From: Nephrocerus scutellatus
Lineage: Eukaryota > Arthropoda > Insecta > Diptera > Pipunculidae
Assembly (NCBI GenBank): GCA_947095585.1
Contig: OX352763.1
Location: 28,197,462 to 28,261,461, forward strand
DNA length: 64,000 nucleotides
Direction: 5' to 3'
Of this stretch, positions 34,278-46,150 are shown piece by piece. How positions within the stretch are numbered: the first letter of the stretch is position 1; every line of letters begins with the position of its first letter. The translations under genes were made by a program, and so were the position numbers. Under the pieces are notes generated by a model. The model worked only from the letters and a program-made list of their open reading frames with translations. It did no database searches and was not told the DNA's origin.

Positions 34278-35635
34278 GCAGTTAAGATATTTCAAGCGAG
34301 ACTAGGTGAAAAACACTCCACTAAGAAAACCGAACCAGTGGGGACGACTAGCGCTGTAGTACCCGCATTTACTTGTAGTTGGTGTGCGTTTGCGTTCGTT
34401 ATCTGCTGCCACTAACTGCTGTTCATCGACGCTGGACTTGCTAGTTTGGGTGTTTTTGCGATGTTTTTCCATCGAATCGCAGCGGTTCTGTATTCAGTTG
34501 CGACTTGCAAGTAGAATCTCATCTTTTTGTTTTGTTGTTTTTCCTTTTTGTTGTGTATGTTTTGTTTTTATTGCCTTTCGTAGCAAGTTTTTCTGTTCTG
34601 TATTATAAAACAAAATGAAACAAAAAAATTTTTCTTTTTTTCCGCTGTAATTTTTGTTTTTCTAATTTTCCTACTATTTTATTTATTGGAAGAGACGAAG
34701 CGGTTTTTTTCAACTTTTTGTTTATTATACGAAATGTCGTATATATGTATGTACGTTTGTAAGTATGTAAGTTATCTTACTGCTCTTGTACGCGGTAGAA
34801 TGGTTAATCCGAGATTTTTCCTACAATTTGCTTTGCTGGGGTTTTTGTTTTGTTGCTTTTGTATTTTCCCTCCATCACAAGTGGCTCGTCGTATGCATGA
34901 ATCACTAATTCTGCGTTGTCTTTTGTTCTTATTTTGCTTATTTAATGCTTTTTTTAATGTTCTTTTATAAGTTTTTTTTTGTCGAGTTAAATTAACATGA
35001 AACTACAAGGCTAAGGAGATTAAAAATATGACTGGAAACAAATATTAAATTCTTCGTAACTTTTTTCTGGAACCACACTGTGATTTTTTTGTGAGTCTGT
35101 TAAATTTTTAAATAGGTACGAAAAACAGTCTGTCCTACAATAATTTCAAATATACTGTATTTTGTGGGAAAATTGTCTTATGCCTCTTTAGATTTGCAGG
35201 GTAGACTTCTAAGACTTCTATCTCGTGGTTTTGGTTTGACGTTCGATTTGCAAACTTTATCCGGGGTACGGTTTTGTTTTCTAACCGACACTGTAACTTT
35301 CGTTACCTTTCGGCAATTGACGGGTAAGGTTTTGTTTACTCAGCAAGATGGCGAAGAGAAAGCAAGCAGACTCATTTTTCAGCTCAGTGTTTTTACCAAA
35401 AAGTAATTTAAAAATTAAAAGTGAATACAATGTTACGATTGTTTATCCAAAATTAATTTAAAAGTGAATACAATAATAATAATATTATAATATTGAAATA
35501 AAGTATGAGTTCGGACGATAAATTTTTATTGAATTTTTTTGAATCCTTAAGCGGGGAAGAGGATTCCTTCTGTATTTTTTAAGTTCCAGCTTCTATTCTT
35601 AAAGTACACTATCCCCAAAGTAAAAGATTTTGTTA
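34278..35635. other. Spacer with a conserved ~46-bp repeat, no supported gene
   Basis: 34380-34620 is a less AT-rich stretch that could be an untranslated exon, but no coding frame is credible. 35221-35266 is a near copy of 40216-40261. Confidence 0.4.
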
Positions 35636-35639
35636 AAGA

Positions 35640-36785
35640 TGTCGTTGAAAATCTTTCGTAAGAACAGGTTACTATGGGAGGAATCCGACCCACTTAGACC
35701 AATAGATGGTCCATTGTGATGCCATATGGATCGAGAGGATGTCTCACCCTTCTCCTTGAACCACCAGGAGCATCGAATGAAGCGTAGAAGACTTTTAATG
35801 TCAGTGCTTGATGTTTCCCAAATGGAGCTTAAATGGAGCTTAAGGTGAAAAATGGTCTCTTTCTCTTACTCGTCCATGTAGCTTCTGCATAGATCATTGG
35901 AAAATACAACAAGCCTTCTGCATGCTTTCCTATAAGACAATGCCCAGTAATTACACCTATCGTAGCGCTTATTTGCTCTATGTTTAGAGAGATCAAACAC
36001 TTGGAGCGTTTCGGATCCAGCTTTGGCCAGATCTGTTTTGTCGCTACACAAGTTATACCATTTGTCCATCTAAGGTTGGTTTTGTCAGTAGCATCCTGAT
36101 TTAACATTAGTTTGCATATAGCAATCGGTATGCCTAGGAAACCGTTTTCAGGTAGAAGGGGGAGCGTAGTACCATTTCTTGGCGAGTTTATCGGCCGGCC
36201 CTGCAGTGCCCCAGAATTTTCCTATGCCCCGCCACCTAATACAGGTGAATGTTGAACTGCTCGCCATAATCGGCAGTCTAGGGCTACAATAGAGTTCGTA
36301 AAGACTGATTCTAGGGATCTCAAAGCTGCTTGACTATCCGATAAGATGCGGATATCCTTAGTGGATATGACGTTTCTCTTCAGCCAAGAATAGCCAAGAC
36401 TGCTTGAAAAACACTGCAGTGATTAGGAAGACGGAAAGGGAGACTTATATTTATCCTTTTTGAGAAAACATCAGTTTTTGACCCGCCAGTATAAAAACTG
36501 ATTGATTCATCTTCCGAGACAGCACCTTCTTCCAAGAGTTATCTGGATGGGATGGTGACCTGGAAGTTTTTGTTGAAATGTAGTTGCGAAATGGTGTAGT
36601 CTATGTTTCCTGATGGAACCTTGAATAAACTTAAAATATAAAAGTGTCCAATATCATTTTTGGTCCACAGGGAGATTGCACTGAGGCGAATAGCCGGGTA
36701 GAGGTCAACGGGGAATTTTATATTTTCTAGTTCTGTTTTGTGGTGGTTTACTCCCAGGCCACAACGATCTGCCTATCTAGTTAGC
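35640..36785 (-). pseudogene. LINE-C 3' fragment (RNase H and tail)
   Basis: Reverse-strand counterpart of 53950-55230: the plus strand shows AGCGTAGAAGACT (3' side), GGAGCGTTTCGGATCCAGC, then the RNase H region ending near CAGTTCTGTTTTGTGG. The minus frames give DKTNLRWTNGITCVATKQIW. A LINE-D 3' end abuts at ~36800. Confidence 0.75.
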
Positions 36786-36799
36786 TCGTTAAGAGCATT

Positions 36800-38370
36800 T
36801 TTTTTATAATGTACACACGCTAAAGGGGTTTGCACCCTTATAATGCTAAGCACAGCGTGGGCGTTAGAAAATTAGGGAGAGGAAAAAATGCACGCGAGTC
36901 TTAAACGACTGCAGATCATAAAAATGCGGAAACACTGAATCAGGCAAATCATTCCATATAAGAATCGTGCGGCTAAAGAAGGAATCTCTGAATTGGTTAG
37001 TACGTCCGAAAATAGTAGATGCATCTAGTAGATGCAATGCGGTCTTGGGAGCACCTGCCCAGACAATACAGTTGTATTCAAGTTTATGGCGAATATATGC
37101 CTTGTAAATAGTAGCCAGATTTGAAGGAGTGAAGTACATCTTGCACCGTTTTAGGAAACCTAAACATCTCGTAGCATTTTTGGCGATGGCAAATATGTGG
37201 TCGTTCCAACGAAGCTTGTTGTTGACGCACATACCGAGAATTGAGAGCTTTTCAGTTTCTTTGATGCAAGAACCATTCATGGATAAAGGTTGGGGGTTTA
37301 AATTACGCTTAGACGACAGAAGACAGCATTGGGTTTTAGAAGCGTTAAATTCCACTCTATTATGTAGTCCCCACCTAGTTATGCTGTCAAGGTCAGAATT
37401 TAACGTGCTTAACATACGTTGTTGTTCAAGTTCCACTTGTAACGAAGAGGGTCGTGCAGAAAGCGTGAAGTCATATGAAAAGCTAAGAGTACTGTCATCA
37501 GCGAAAGAATGGATTGGATTAGAGATGGTGGATAGGAGATCATTAATGAAAATTAGAAAGTGTCGGAGATAAAAAAAAAAGCCTTGAGGAACACCGGCGT
37601 TTATGCGATGAACATTGGATTTAAATCCGTCCAATACGACCTGGATTGAACGGTCAGAAAGGTAGTTACTAGTCCAATTGAACAGGGTGTTATTAATTCC
37701 ATAAGCATTCATTTTCGACAAAGGAGCTTGATGCCAGACTCTGTCAAATGCCTTGGAAATATCGAGTGCAACAACTTTACTTTCACCAAATTTGTGAATA
37801 GACTGGTTCCACTTTTCAGTGAGATAAGCCATCAGGTCACCTGTAGAACGTTGACTACGAAAACCATACTGCTGGTCACTAAGAATTTTACGTGATTCAA
37901 GGTATTGCATAAGCTTACGATTGATCAGGGTTTCCATGACCTTGGAGAGTATAGATGCTAGTGCAATGGGTCGGTACGAGGGATGCCGTTTCGCCTTTTT
38001 TAGGAAAAGGCTGGATAAAGGATGTTTTCCAATTCCTTGGGACGACTCCAGAAGAATAAGAGAAATGGAAAAGTCTGCGAAGTGGTAATGCCAACGTTGA
38101 AGAACAACTCTTCAAAACTATATTCAACTCTTACAAGTACAGGCGGCGACAACGTGCTATCTGGCAGCGTAGAGCTAGCTGCAAAATGTGAAGCAAGCAG
38201 ATTGGCCTTGTCTTTTGAGCTGACAGTTGGAATGTCATTGTGAATGAGCGTTGGAATTGAAGACGAGGCAGTATTTTTAATTCGTTTCACGAATGACCAA
38301 AGAAGATTAGAATCTTTCACCGTTAGTTCAGAGTTGTATCGACTTTTCGAATCTTTTAAATTCATCATTG
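36800..38370 (-). pseudogene. LINE-D (jockey/CR1-like), longest copy, RT domain nearly continuous
   Basis: Minus frame 37937-36864 (357 codons) covers most of an RT: LSDQQYGFRSQRSTGDLMAY, VVALDISKAFDRVWH (first catalytic Asp region), INAGVPQG, then FADDSTL (the F/Y-A-D-D box) and a C-terminal thumb (LEYNCIVWAGAPKTALHLLD). After GVPQG a T-run (37568-37580) has scrambled the usual SVLSPTLF. Upstream pieces (38368-37915) carry the pre-RT region in other frames. The tail jumps from HLLDAST to the extreme C-terminus, an internal deletion. Inactive but youngest-looking of its family here. Confidence 0.85.
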
Positions 38371-40075
38371 GTTCTTAACGTATAGGTCTACCTGTCTAAA
38401 ATTAGTTTTTGGTTTATAGCAATGTATATTCAAAAAAATTATTTTTAAAGAAAGTCTGTACAACCGACATTTAAAAATACGTTTTTACTGTAAATGTCGC
38501 AACATTTTAACATTTCTACTCTACGCTTCTACCGTCATATTCAACAATTCGCCATTGCGTATAACTTTGCATGTGTAAACAAAGATGAGAGTTAAACCTA
38601 AAAAATTAGAAAGAAAGAAAAACTTGAATTCGTCGAATGTGTACATCTACATACGTAAAGTAAGTAATAAATAAATAAATAAATAGAAGGCATCTCAGCA
38701 CTTCAGCAGTCGCTACACGCTAATGCACAGCTTAAATTATTAAACGTCTTGATTGATTTTGAAATTGAAGAAAAGAAGAAACTGGAAGACATATCATGTA
38801 ACAAGTATAAAGGGAAGTTTTTTTATTAATTGCAAATTAAAATTCTCTCCAGAGGAGCCATGCACAATTTCTAGTTGATAATTTATGCAACAATTGACAA
38901 ATTTCGCATGTGATGGGGGAGGCAACTGACCTCCACGCTTTCCATTCACTTTGATTTGCATACATATCTCAACTACACAGTACACAGCAACAAAAACAAA
39001 CAAACAAAAGACCAAAAGAAAAAAGCCAAAACAAGAACTACCAAAAATTTAAACAATAACTTAATTCTATTCAGTATTCTTGTATCACAGTGTTTGTGCA
39101 GTTATTCATTCTGTTTTGCTTAATTGTTTACTTCGCGAGTTATTGATGTTTTTTCATTGTGCCATTTCCCGGAAATACTCGATAAAGACAAATTGCGAGT
39201 CTTAGCATTGATTACCATTTCATTATGTGCGATTTTAAAATACCGTATATCACCAGGATTCTTAACCCCCCATAATATACTTACGTTTATTTTCAAATTA
39301 TTTCTGAATAAGTATTAAAATTTGTAACAGCCACAGTAGTTTTGCAATAGTTACAATAATAACAACAGCAGCAACACAACACAACAGCAGTTATCAAGTC
39401 AATAAACCCGGAAATTGATATTTTTGTTTTGTTTCTTATTTTACCATCCACTGACTGCGCGTCATTTAAATTTATCGTATTTTTCTATTTCGTAAATTAA
39501 ATTTTTTGATGCGTCGCAGTGTTATTCGTTATTTTATTACTTTTTTTGTCACAAATCACACGCACAAGAAGAAAATCAATCAAAATCACTAACGTCAAGA
39601 TTAACACCGAGCAACCGAGCAACACGTCCACCTAATGCCATCGTTAAAGAAAACCCAATGAGACTGGTACTGGAAATGCTGAATAAAACGTATGAACTTA
39701 ATTCCGCTCCATTCTTTGTGCCAAGCAACAAGCCACCACACCATACATTCACCACAAACCACACTCTCCTAGGCAGTAAACCTAACTCAAAAATCGATGT
39801 TCAAATCGTTCGTTCATTTGAACGGCAACGCAGAAACTTCGAAACTAGATTTACTTGCTTTTTTCGAAAAGTCAAAAAAAAAAAAAAAAAAATTTATATT
39901 GAAATAAAGTTCTTTTCACATAATTATAATATAATTTAAATTACACCTATACTTCTGTAGTTAATTTATCTTTAGGCTTTAATATTGAATAAATCACCTT
40001 GAACAGGTCAAACTTGAAGGTTGAGGTTACATTGTGTAGTTTTGTCCACTCACTGACTTAAGTTATATAAGCTGT
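38371..40075. other. Spacer, no supported gene
   Basis: AT-rich; A19 tract at 39876-39894; (CAA/CAG)-rich 39361-39392. Possibly regulatory or UTR DNA of a neighbouring gene. Short frames have no family match. Confidence 0.4.
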
Positions 40076-40077
40076 AT

Positions 40078-40206
40078 TTTATTGCCGAGGAATAAGGAAT
40101 TACTACAACAATTGCTCTTATTTCTTCTTTGGAATAAGAAAACCTGCTGGTTTGCTGTTTTTCAAATTCTTATCCCTTATTCCTCTTTCGAATTGCCAGG
40201 TATTTA
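40078..40206. repeat. Short inverted-repeat element
   Basis: ATTGCCGAGGAATAAGG at 40081 is mirrored by CCTTATTCCTCTTTCGAATTGCC (shortened: inverted partner ends at ~40199). The motif TCCTTATTCCTCGGCAAT recurs alone at 47019-47036, so the end sequence is dispersed. Likely a small MITE. Confidence 0.45.
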
Positions 40207-40942
40207 AAATTTCTCTCTCGTGGTTTTGGTTTGACGTTCTATTTAGAAACTTTACCCGGGATATGGATTTCTAGTTCCAAGATATCCCATAATTTTTTCT
40301 CTGATCAGATCTGTCAGATCAAAAAAATTATCTGTAGTTTTTTTTTTAGTATCAAAGAAAAGTTTTGTTTCTCACCTGAATGCTCCATACTATTCAATAT
40401 GTCTCATGTTTAAAGACACAAACAACTACAGCTGCCAAGAAATGTTGTGTTTATTTTTTCAGAGTAAAAAGATCATATTCGAGAATTATCGGAGGGTAAA
40501 AAAACATTTCTCAGAGAATGAAAAAAAAAACAAAGATATGAATTCTGACAGTTAAATTAACTCTCCGAAAATTCCGACATCAAAAATGAACCCAACCTAT
40601 AATTAATGCTTTATGCTGGATTTACATTTGGGCCGTGTTACCATAATATATATATAAAATTTCATATGATACTATAATAGTATATTACATAACGAGCGAG
40701 GAAAGTTGAGTTGTGATGAGCTCTTTCCTGCGAGTAATGTACGCTATTTTTCACACGACCAAACCGGTTTTTCTGCTTAACCGGTTATGCGCAATACAAA
40801 ATTACTCTGAGAATGTGTGTTCGCTGTTGTGTCTGGAGTAAATAACAAAATTATTTTATATGTTAATTCACTAGAGTGCATAAAGGGTACTTTCGAAGCT
40901 AGTTTATAGTGGATGAAACAGTCATTTTCGTCTGGGGGCGTG

Positions 40943-41100
40943 TTAAAAATAACTACTACTTTCTCCTAGTGTCTAGCTCAATTTAACTATAGTCGTCCTG
41001 CTCATTTTCTCATTTATATTCGGGCCTTGCCAAAAAAGAGCAGGACGGCTGTTAAATTGAAATTGGGGTTAGTCAGACGAGAGAAGTAGTATATATTTTT
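40943..41100. repeat. ~155-nt imperfect hairpin (foldback)
   Basis: Left arm AAAAATAACTACTACTTTCT ... CAATTTAAC ... CGTCCTGCTC (40945-41003) pairs with right arm GAGCAGGACG ... GTTAAATTG ... GAGAAGTAGTATATATTTTT (41038-41100). The loop is ~34 nt. Arms pair over ~60 nt with a few mismatches and bulges. Confidence 0.75.
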
Positions 41101-41109
41101 CAGTGTTAC

Positions 41110-42700
41110 CATTTTAGGGGGTGCTGTAATAAAGGAACGATAGTACATCCTTAGTGGCGGAATTTCTCAACTCCGCCGTCGATCATATTTCCTTGTGAAA
41201 GATGCGTCTCATCAACCAAAGTAATGCTGGGCATTTACAGAGAATGTGCTCGAATGACTCTTCATCCTCCGAGCTGAACCTACATTCTGTCTTTTATCCC
41301 ACACTTATTTTGTTAAGGTGATACCGCAAGCAACAATGACCTTTAAGGAAACTCGCCAGCTTCCTAATGCTATCCCTATTAAAATTAAGGATTTCCTTGT
41401 AGGAAAAGTGCCTGAAAATCCAGGGAACTTTTCCCGTCCAGTGGCGGAACAACATTGCACCAGCTTACTCGGTCCAAAATTTGCTTCGGGTGACCCACAT
41501 AGTCACCCGGCTTGACCCGTATTCTAATTGCAACTTAATAGCGCATCTAGCAGTCGTCTTCCTGATGAATATTTGCGGGGTGAAAGCCCAGCTTCTAATG
41601 GGAGGTGCGCATAGCACCGGTTATACCTAGAAAGGTAATTCTTTGTAGCTTCTGAAGCGTAGTAGCCGTTGTCCGTTTAAGAACTTTCTGCCACCAAACG
41701 ATGGCCGCGTACTTGATAATAGGTCTCACCATCATTGTATACATCCAATGTAACTTTTTAAGATTAAGACCCCAAGTTCTACCGTAGAGACTTATGCTGA
41801 CCCACAAGGCACAAGTGGCGCGTTCGATGGCAGACTTGATATGAGAATTCCAGTTTAGCCGTTTATCAAGAATGATATTTAATTTCACTGGAATAATCTA
41901 ATGTTGTGCCTTTGATGATGATAGGTCTCAAATCTACCAGTCTTCTTATTTTGGTGAAAGGCACTAGAACGGTTTTGCAAGGATTGATGAACAGTCCTTC
42001 TCTGCTGCACCATTCTAAGACGTGTAGTAAAGCACCTTGCATGACACTAGTGATAGTCGTGCAGTGCCTACCACTAATAAAAATCGCCAAATAGCCTGAT
42101 CTGTGAAGATCGATTGGAAGATTGTCAATGACTAGTGACCACAGAAGGGGAGAAAGTACTCCTCCTCCCTTAATTGCAGTCACAGACACTCCTCCCGAGG
42201 AGAAAAAAATCTCGACTTTCAAGCATCCTTATCCAATGATTGGTCGAGACTTCGATACCTTTGTTACTGATTGCTCTTTAAATAGAGTCGTAGGCAGTGT
42301 TATCGCTAGCACCCTCAACATCGAGGAAAGCACACAGGGCCACTTCCTTGAAAAGAAAAGTTTCTTATATCTTCTTTACACGAGTGCAGAGTGGTAGAAA
42401 CTTCTGACCGGCCTCCAATATGAACATCAATAAGTCTCTCCATGGTTTTGAGACAAATGTTATCATCGCCAGGAGCTTTGAACGTTTTGAAAGAGTCTAC
42501 TGCCCATTTAACCTTATCCGGACTGAAGATTTTACCGGATCGGAGACCGAATAAGCTTAATAGGATTCTAGTTTCAAGAAGAAACCTTTTTTTAATGCTT
42601 TTCCTCCTAAAACTACCCCTACGAAATAAAAATCTCAAAATTTGACCAAGCCGAGCGCTAAACAATTGTTTTAAAACAAGTTCCGTCAAATTCTGACTGG
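41110..42700 (-). pseudogene. LINE-C relative (R1/LOA-like) with RT remnants
   Basis: Minus-strand order from high to low coordinates: RT start (DKVKWAVDSFKTFKAPGDDN), middle (GGVLSPLLWSLVIDNL), post-YADD segment (FINPCKTVLVPFTKIRRL), thumb (RLNWNSHIKSAIERATCALW, LHWMYTMMVRPIIKYAAIVW), and a terminal Cys/His tail near 41180-41290. Frame changes and stops break it. It ends ~220 bp short of the last exon of the unknown gene at 42922. Confidence 0.8.
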
Positions 42701-42921
42701 TATAAGCCGAGAACGGGATCGCAATTATTAACTTTTAATACTGATACTTTTCAAAAAAAAATAATCCATGACTAAGTTAAATACCGGCTACAACATTTTA
42801 GTGATCCATAAATTCTTCCGTGGATAATTCTCTGATTTTTGTTTCCAATTGTGTACAAATGCTCAAATTCACAAAATCCGTTATCTAAATTTAATAGTAT
42901 ACAGTTTTATAAATAGAAATT

Positions 42922-43939
42922 TCAAATAAAATGACCAATAATTACCACCATCCAGAGATGCCAATTTTTTTTAGATTCTGACACTGACGGTTGCAAGCAT
43001 TTCAAAGTGGAACTTGTCCAAATTTTTAATTTCTGCAAATCACGTAATTTGGGACGAAAATATTTTCCGTAGCCAGCTTTAGCAATCTCTTTATTTGATT
43101 CAAAAAGAATGGCGTTCATAAGAAAGCCAATAATTTGGAGAAGTAAATATACATTCGGAGCGTTGTCTTCCTCTGTCAGCGACTTGGTATCAATTTCTTT
43201 AAGAAGATCATTTATATGGGAAAACTAAACACAGAGGTTAGGAATGTCATTTGTCATCGAAATGATTTTAACACCTTATGCGTACCTCATGAAAACAAAA
43301 CATCTTTACATTTTTCCCGGCTAAATCGTATAACATTGCCCACACTAAACACAATGCTATCGCTTCGCCAGTTGGACTGGAAACAGAGATATGATGGCTA
43401 ATTTTGAGGATATTAAGACTGTAATTTGGAATGCCAGTGGATTTAAGTTCTTCGAAAATACATTTCGTTGCAATATGAAGCTGCAATAAAGAATTGAGAA
43501 ATATGTATGAGCGCAATTGAGACAACTTGATGCTACTTACATGTAACGGATTGAGTGTATCTACATAGCGAAAGGTTTTGTCCAAAAGATTGCTGCGACT
43601 TTCGTAGTCTTGTTTCCCTGGTAGAAGAAATACCATGCATGATGCTACAAACAGTGATGTTACTTCACCAAAAGATAGATTGTCTGTTAGAAGCCCATCG
43701 AGCTCTTCGCATATCTGTATACAGCATATGGGCTTAGACATTTATGTACAAAATTCGCTCGGGATCGTGATCTATAATCTAGAACTTACTTGTTTTACAT
43801 TTATAGCTTCTGTATCATTTATGTAGGGGCACTTATCACGCAAATTCGAGCATTTAATAAAATTTTGCAAATCGTACACTCCGTAACCAGATGCAATGAT
43901 AAATTTAAGCCCACTATCTTGCACATGGAAGTCGTCCAT
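42922..43939 (-). CDS. Unrecognised protein, four exons, ~273 aa
   Basis: Exons complement(43790-43939, 43541-43714, 43286-43480, 42922-43224) join in phase 0 at each junction, with donors GTAAGT, GTAAGT and GTACGC and pyrimidine-containing acceptors. Introns are 75, 60 and 61 bp. The start ATG (43939) gives MDDFHVQDSGLKFIIASGYG. An alternative donor at 43309 (GTAAAG) would remove eight residues, also in phase. The protein is mixed alpha-helical-looking with Leu/Ile-rich stretches (SLFVASCMVFLLPGK; ALCLVWAMLYDLAGK; VYLLLQIIGFLMN) but no signal peptide or catalytic motif I recognise. The last residues (SESKKNWHLWMVVIIGHFI) look atypical, so another 3' exon may have been missed or lost next to the LINE. 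Confidence 0.7.
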
Positions 43940-44395
43940 GTTTACTACTTTTGTAAAAGAATATAATTTTGTAAAAACGAAGATAAATTAAAAACCCCCG
44001 ACAACTTTTGATTTTCAAAAACTGCCTTGAACGTAAACACAAAAATTAAATTGTCATTCATTTTACAAATAGTGCTGCCACCTCCCAGGCCGCTACAATA
44101 CGCATCTAAACAGTTGTATTTTATTTAGGTCTGATCGGTGTAAGAATATAGCGTAAGATTACACAGATTTTTTATTTCTAAAATCAAAAGACGCGTTCGT
44201 GAAGCGGAGTGCCCAGAATCTTTCACTTTTTACATTTATTTTCTCCAAATTGTTCTTTATGAAGTAAGTAATGAAATAAAGAAACTTACAGATTATATTA
44301 CTATTTATTATATAAATGACCTAGTAGTGGTTCACAATAAATTCAATACCTTTTTTTTCATTTTTACTTATGGATATAATTTTTTTTTTGTTATT
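43940..44395. other. 5' flank of the unknown gene, no other gene
   Basis: AT-rich; probable promoter and 5' UTR of the minus-strand gene starting at 43939. No clear TATA or initiator. Confidence 0.4.
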
Positions 44396-44399
44396 AATT

Positions 44400-44930
44400 T
44401 TTTTTAATCAAGGGATTTGCACCCTTATCCATCATTCCACATCACTATTGTGCGGCTAAAGAAGGAATCTCTGAATTGGTTAGTACGCCCAAAGATAAGA
44501 TAGGCTTAATGGGGGACCCGTGGGCTCGAGTTGAGGCACGGGTATTACGGATGGGTTCGAGAATGGGTGGGATGCATCTGGATATTTCTTTTGAACACCG
44601 CTTGTGAAAAAAGCGATAAAACAGTGACAAGCAGGAAACATTCCTACGATGTTCAAGCGATTCGATTGTTTTCGCGTAACCAATTAGTTTTAACGCGCAG
44701 TTCTGAACTCTGTCTAGTAGATGCAATGCGGTCTTGGGGGCACCTGCCCAGACAATACAGTTGTATTCAAGTTTATGGCGAATATATGCCTTGTAAATAG
44801 TAGCCAGATCTGAAAGAGTGAAGTACATCATGCACCGTTTTAGGAAACCTAAACATATCGCAGCATTCTTGGCGATGGTAAATATGTAGTTATTCAAACG
44901 AAGTTTGTTGCTGACGCGTTGGATGAAAAC
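44400..44930 (-). pseudogene. LINE-D 3' fragment
   Basis: Minus frame reads NNYIFTIAKNAAICLGFLKR, LEYNCIVWAGAPKTALHLLD, then IESLEHRRNVSCLSLFYRFF, the thumb and tail of the RT. Very similar to 36864-37200 but retains the part deleted there. Confidence 0.85.
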
Positions 44931-45165
44931 CCCTAATATATATATTTTGTATGTGATATTACTTAAAACTTCTTAAATATACTTAAAACTAGATAATAAA
45001 CTAGAACAAACAAAAAAATAAAAATATAAAAAAATATAAGAACTCCCTAATGTAACGTTGGTAGCGACAAGTGTACCTAGTAATTTTGGCCCCACAGAGC
45101 TGTCACCAGGACAACTATGCGAGACCCGTTGCACGAAATACACATGACGCTACGCCCGCTTATCT
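44931..45165. other. AT-rich spacer
   Basis: No feature recognised. Confidence 0.4.
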
Positions 45166-45498
45166 TTAGGGTTGATTGTTGGCCACACTCCAGTTGAGCC
45201 ACCAGTATCTGCTTGCATTATTTTGAGCACAGTATCTCCAGTTAACATCCCGATTGCCCAAAGCCATTGAAATATGCCGGATGCGTTTGTTCGTTGCCCT
45301 TCTAGCAATATGCAGATGCAAGAATGCCTCAGGTGGTACAAGTCCACTCTCTAATGCTCTTTCGAAGTACGGAGGATTCGGATAAAATGCCCCCCAAATT
45401 AATTTTTCCCATTGTAATCCTTTAAACAATATTCTTAAATCCAGTATTTTAAAACAGTTTTCTTTCTTTATCACTCTCTCTCTCTCTCTTTCTGCCAT
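45166..45498 (-). CDS. Unrecognised open frame, 110 codons
   Basis: Minus frame from an ATG beside a (GA)n tract (45473-45495, giving MAERERERV). The body WEKLIWGAFYPNPPYFERAL / LESGLVPPEAFLHLHIARRA / RYWWLNWSVANNQP has protein-like composition and no stop. I cannot place the family. The upstream part is microsatellite-derived, so the real start, or a splice acceptor, probably lies near 45430. A relic of a transposon protein or a last exon of an unknown gene are both possible. Confidence 0.35.
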   Translation of the reverse strand: MAERERERVIKKENCFKILDLRILFKGLQWEKLIWGAFYPNPPYFERALESGLVPPEAFLHLHIARRATNKRIRHISMALGNRDVNWRYCAQNNASRYWWLNWSVANNQP

Positions 45499-46150
45499 CG
45501 TACCCCTTCCTACATAACTACAAATCGTTAAGATTTAAAGTTTATATTGCCAAAGAAGTTACACTTCACGAATTTTTTTTTTATTATTTAAGGTATTTCT
45601 TTTTATATTAAGTAGCGTTTAATTTATAAAAACACAAAACGAAAATAAAGTTTTGTCGATTTGTTATTGTATTTTTAAATTTGGTTAAATGCAGATTGGG
45701 GTTCATCAACCCATACATTCTATTTTAAAAAATCTTTTACTTTTACATACATTTTGAATTACAAACCAAACAGTTTTGGGAAACTGTATCGAAAAAATTA
45801 ATTTTACATCTTGTAGATTATAATTTATTTGTGATATTAGTAAAAATAAACCCACTTAATCGCTTTAAATAGGATTATCTGTCATAACAAGTTATTAATT
45901 TATTACATAAATACATATTTCGAAATTTATTTTACAAATAATTTACTAATAAACTTACCCGCGATGCACACCTTATGTATGAACTATGAATATTACCCAA
46001 CAATTCTTTCATAAAATAGGTATGGAAAAACAAACTCTTATAATTGAGAATAATTTTTTCCCAAAGGCAAGAATACACTTTGTGGTAAAGGGAATAAAAC
46101 TGCAACGAAATTTATTATATTCCGCAGAAATAACCAGAATAGGGCCACAG
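45499..46150. other. AT-rich spacer
   Basis: No supported gene; the frame at 45986-46168 is weak. Confidence 0.4.

Noticed and set aside
34384..34970. Membrane-protein genes from Phe/Leu/Cys-rich frames
   Set aside because: The hydrophobic look comes from T-rich DNA (TTT, TTG, TGT codons); no start context or homologous family seen.
40943..41100. Calling the hairpin a microRNA gene
   Set aside because: Arms are too long and no expression evidence is available; kept only as a structural repeat.
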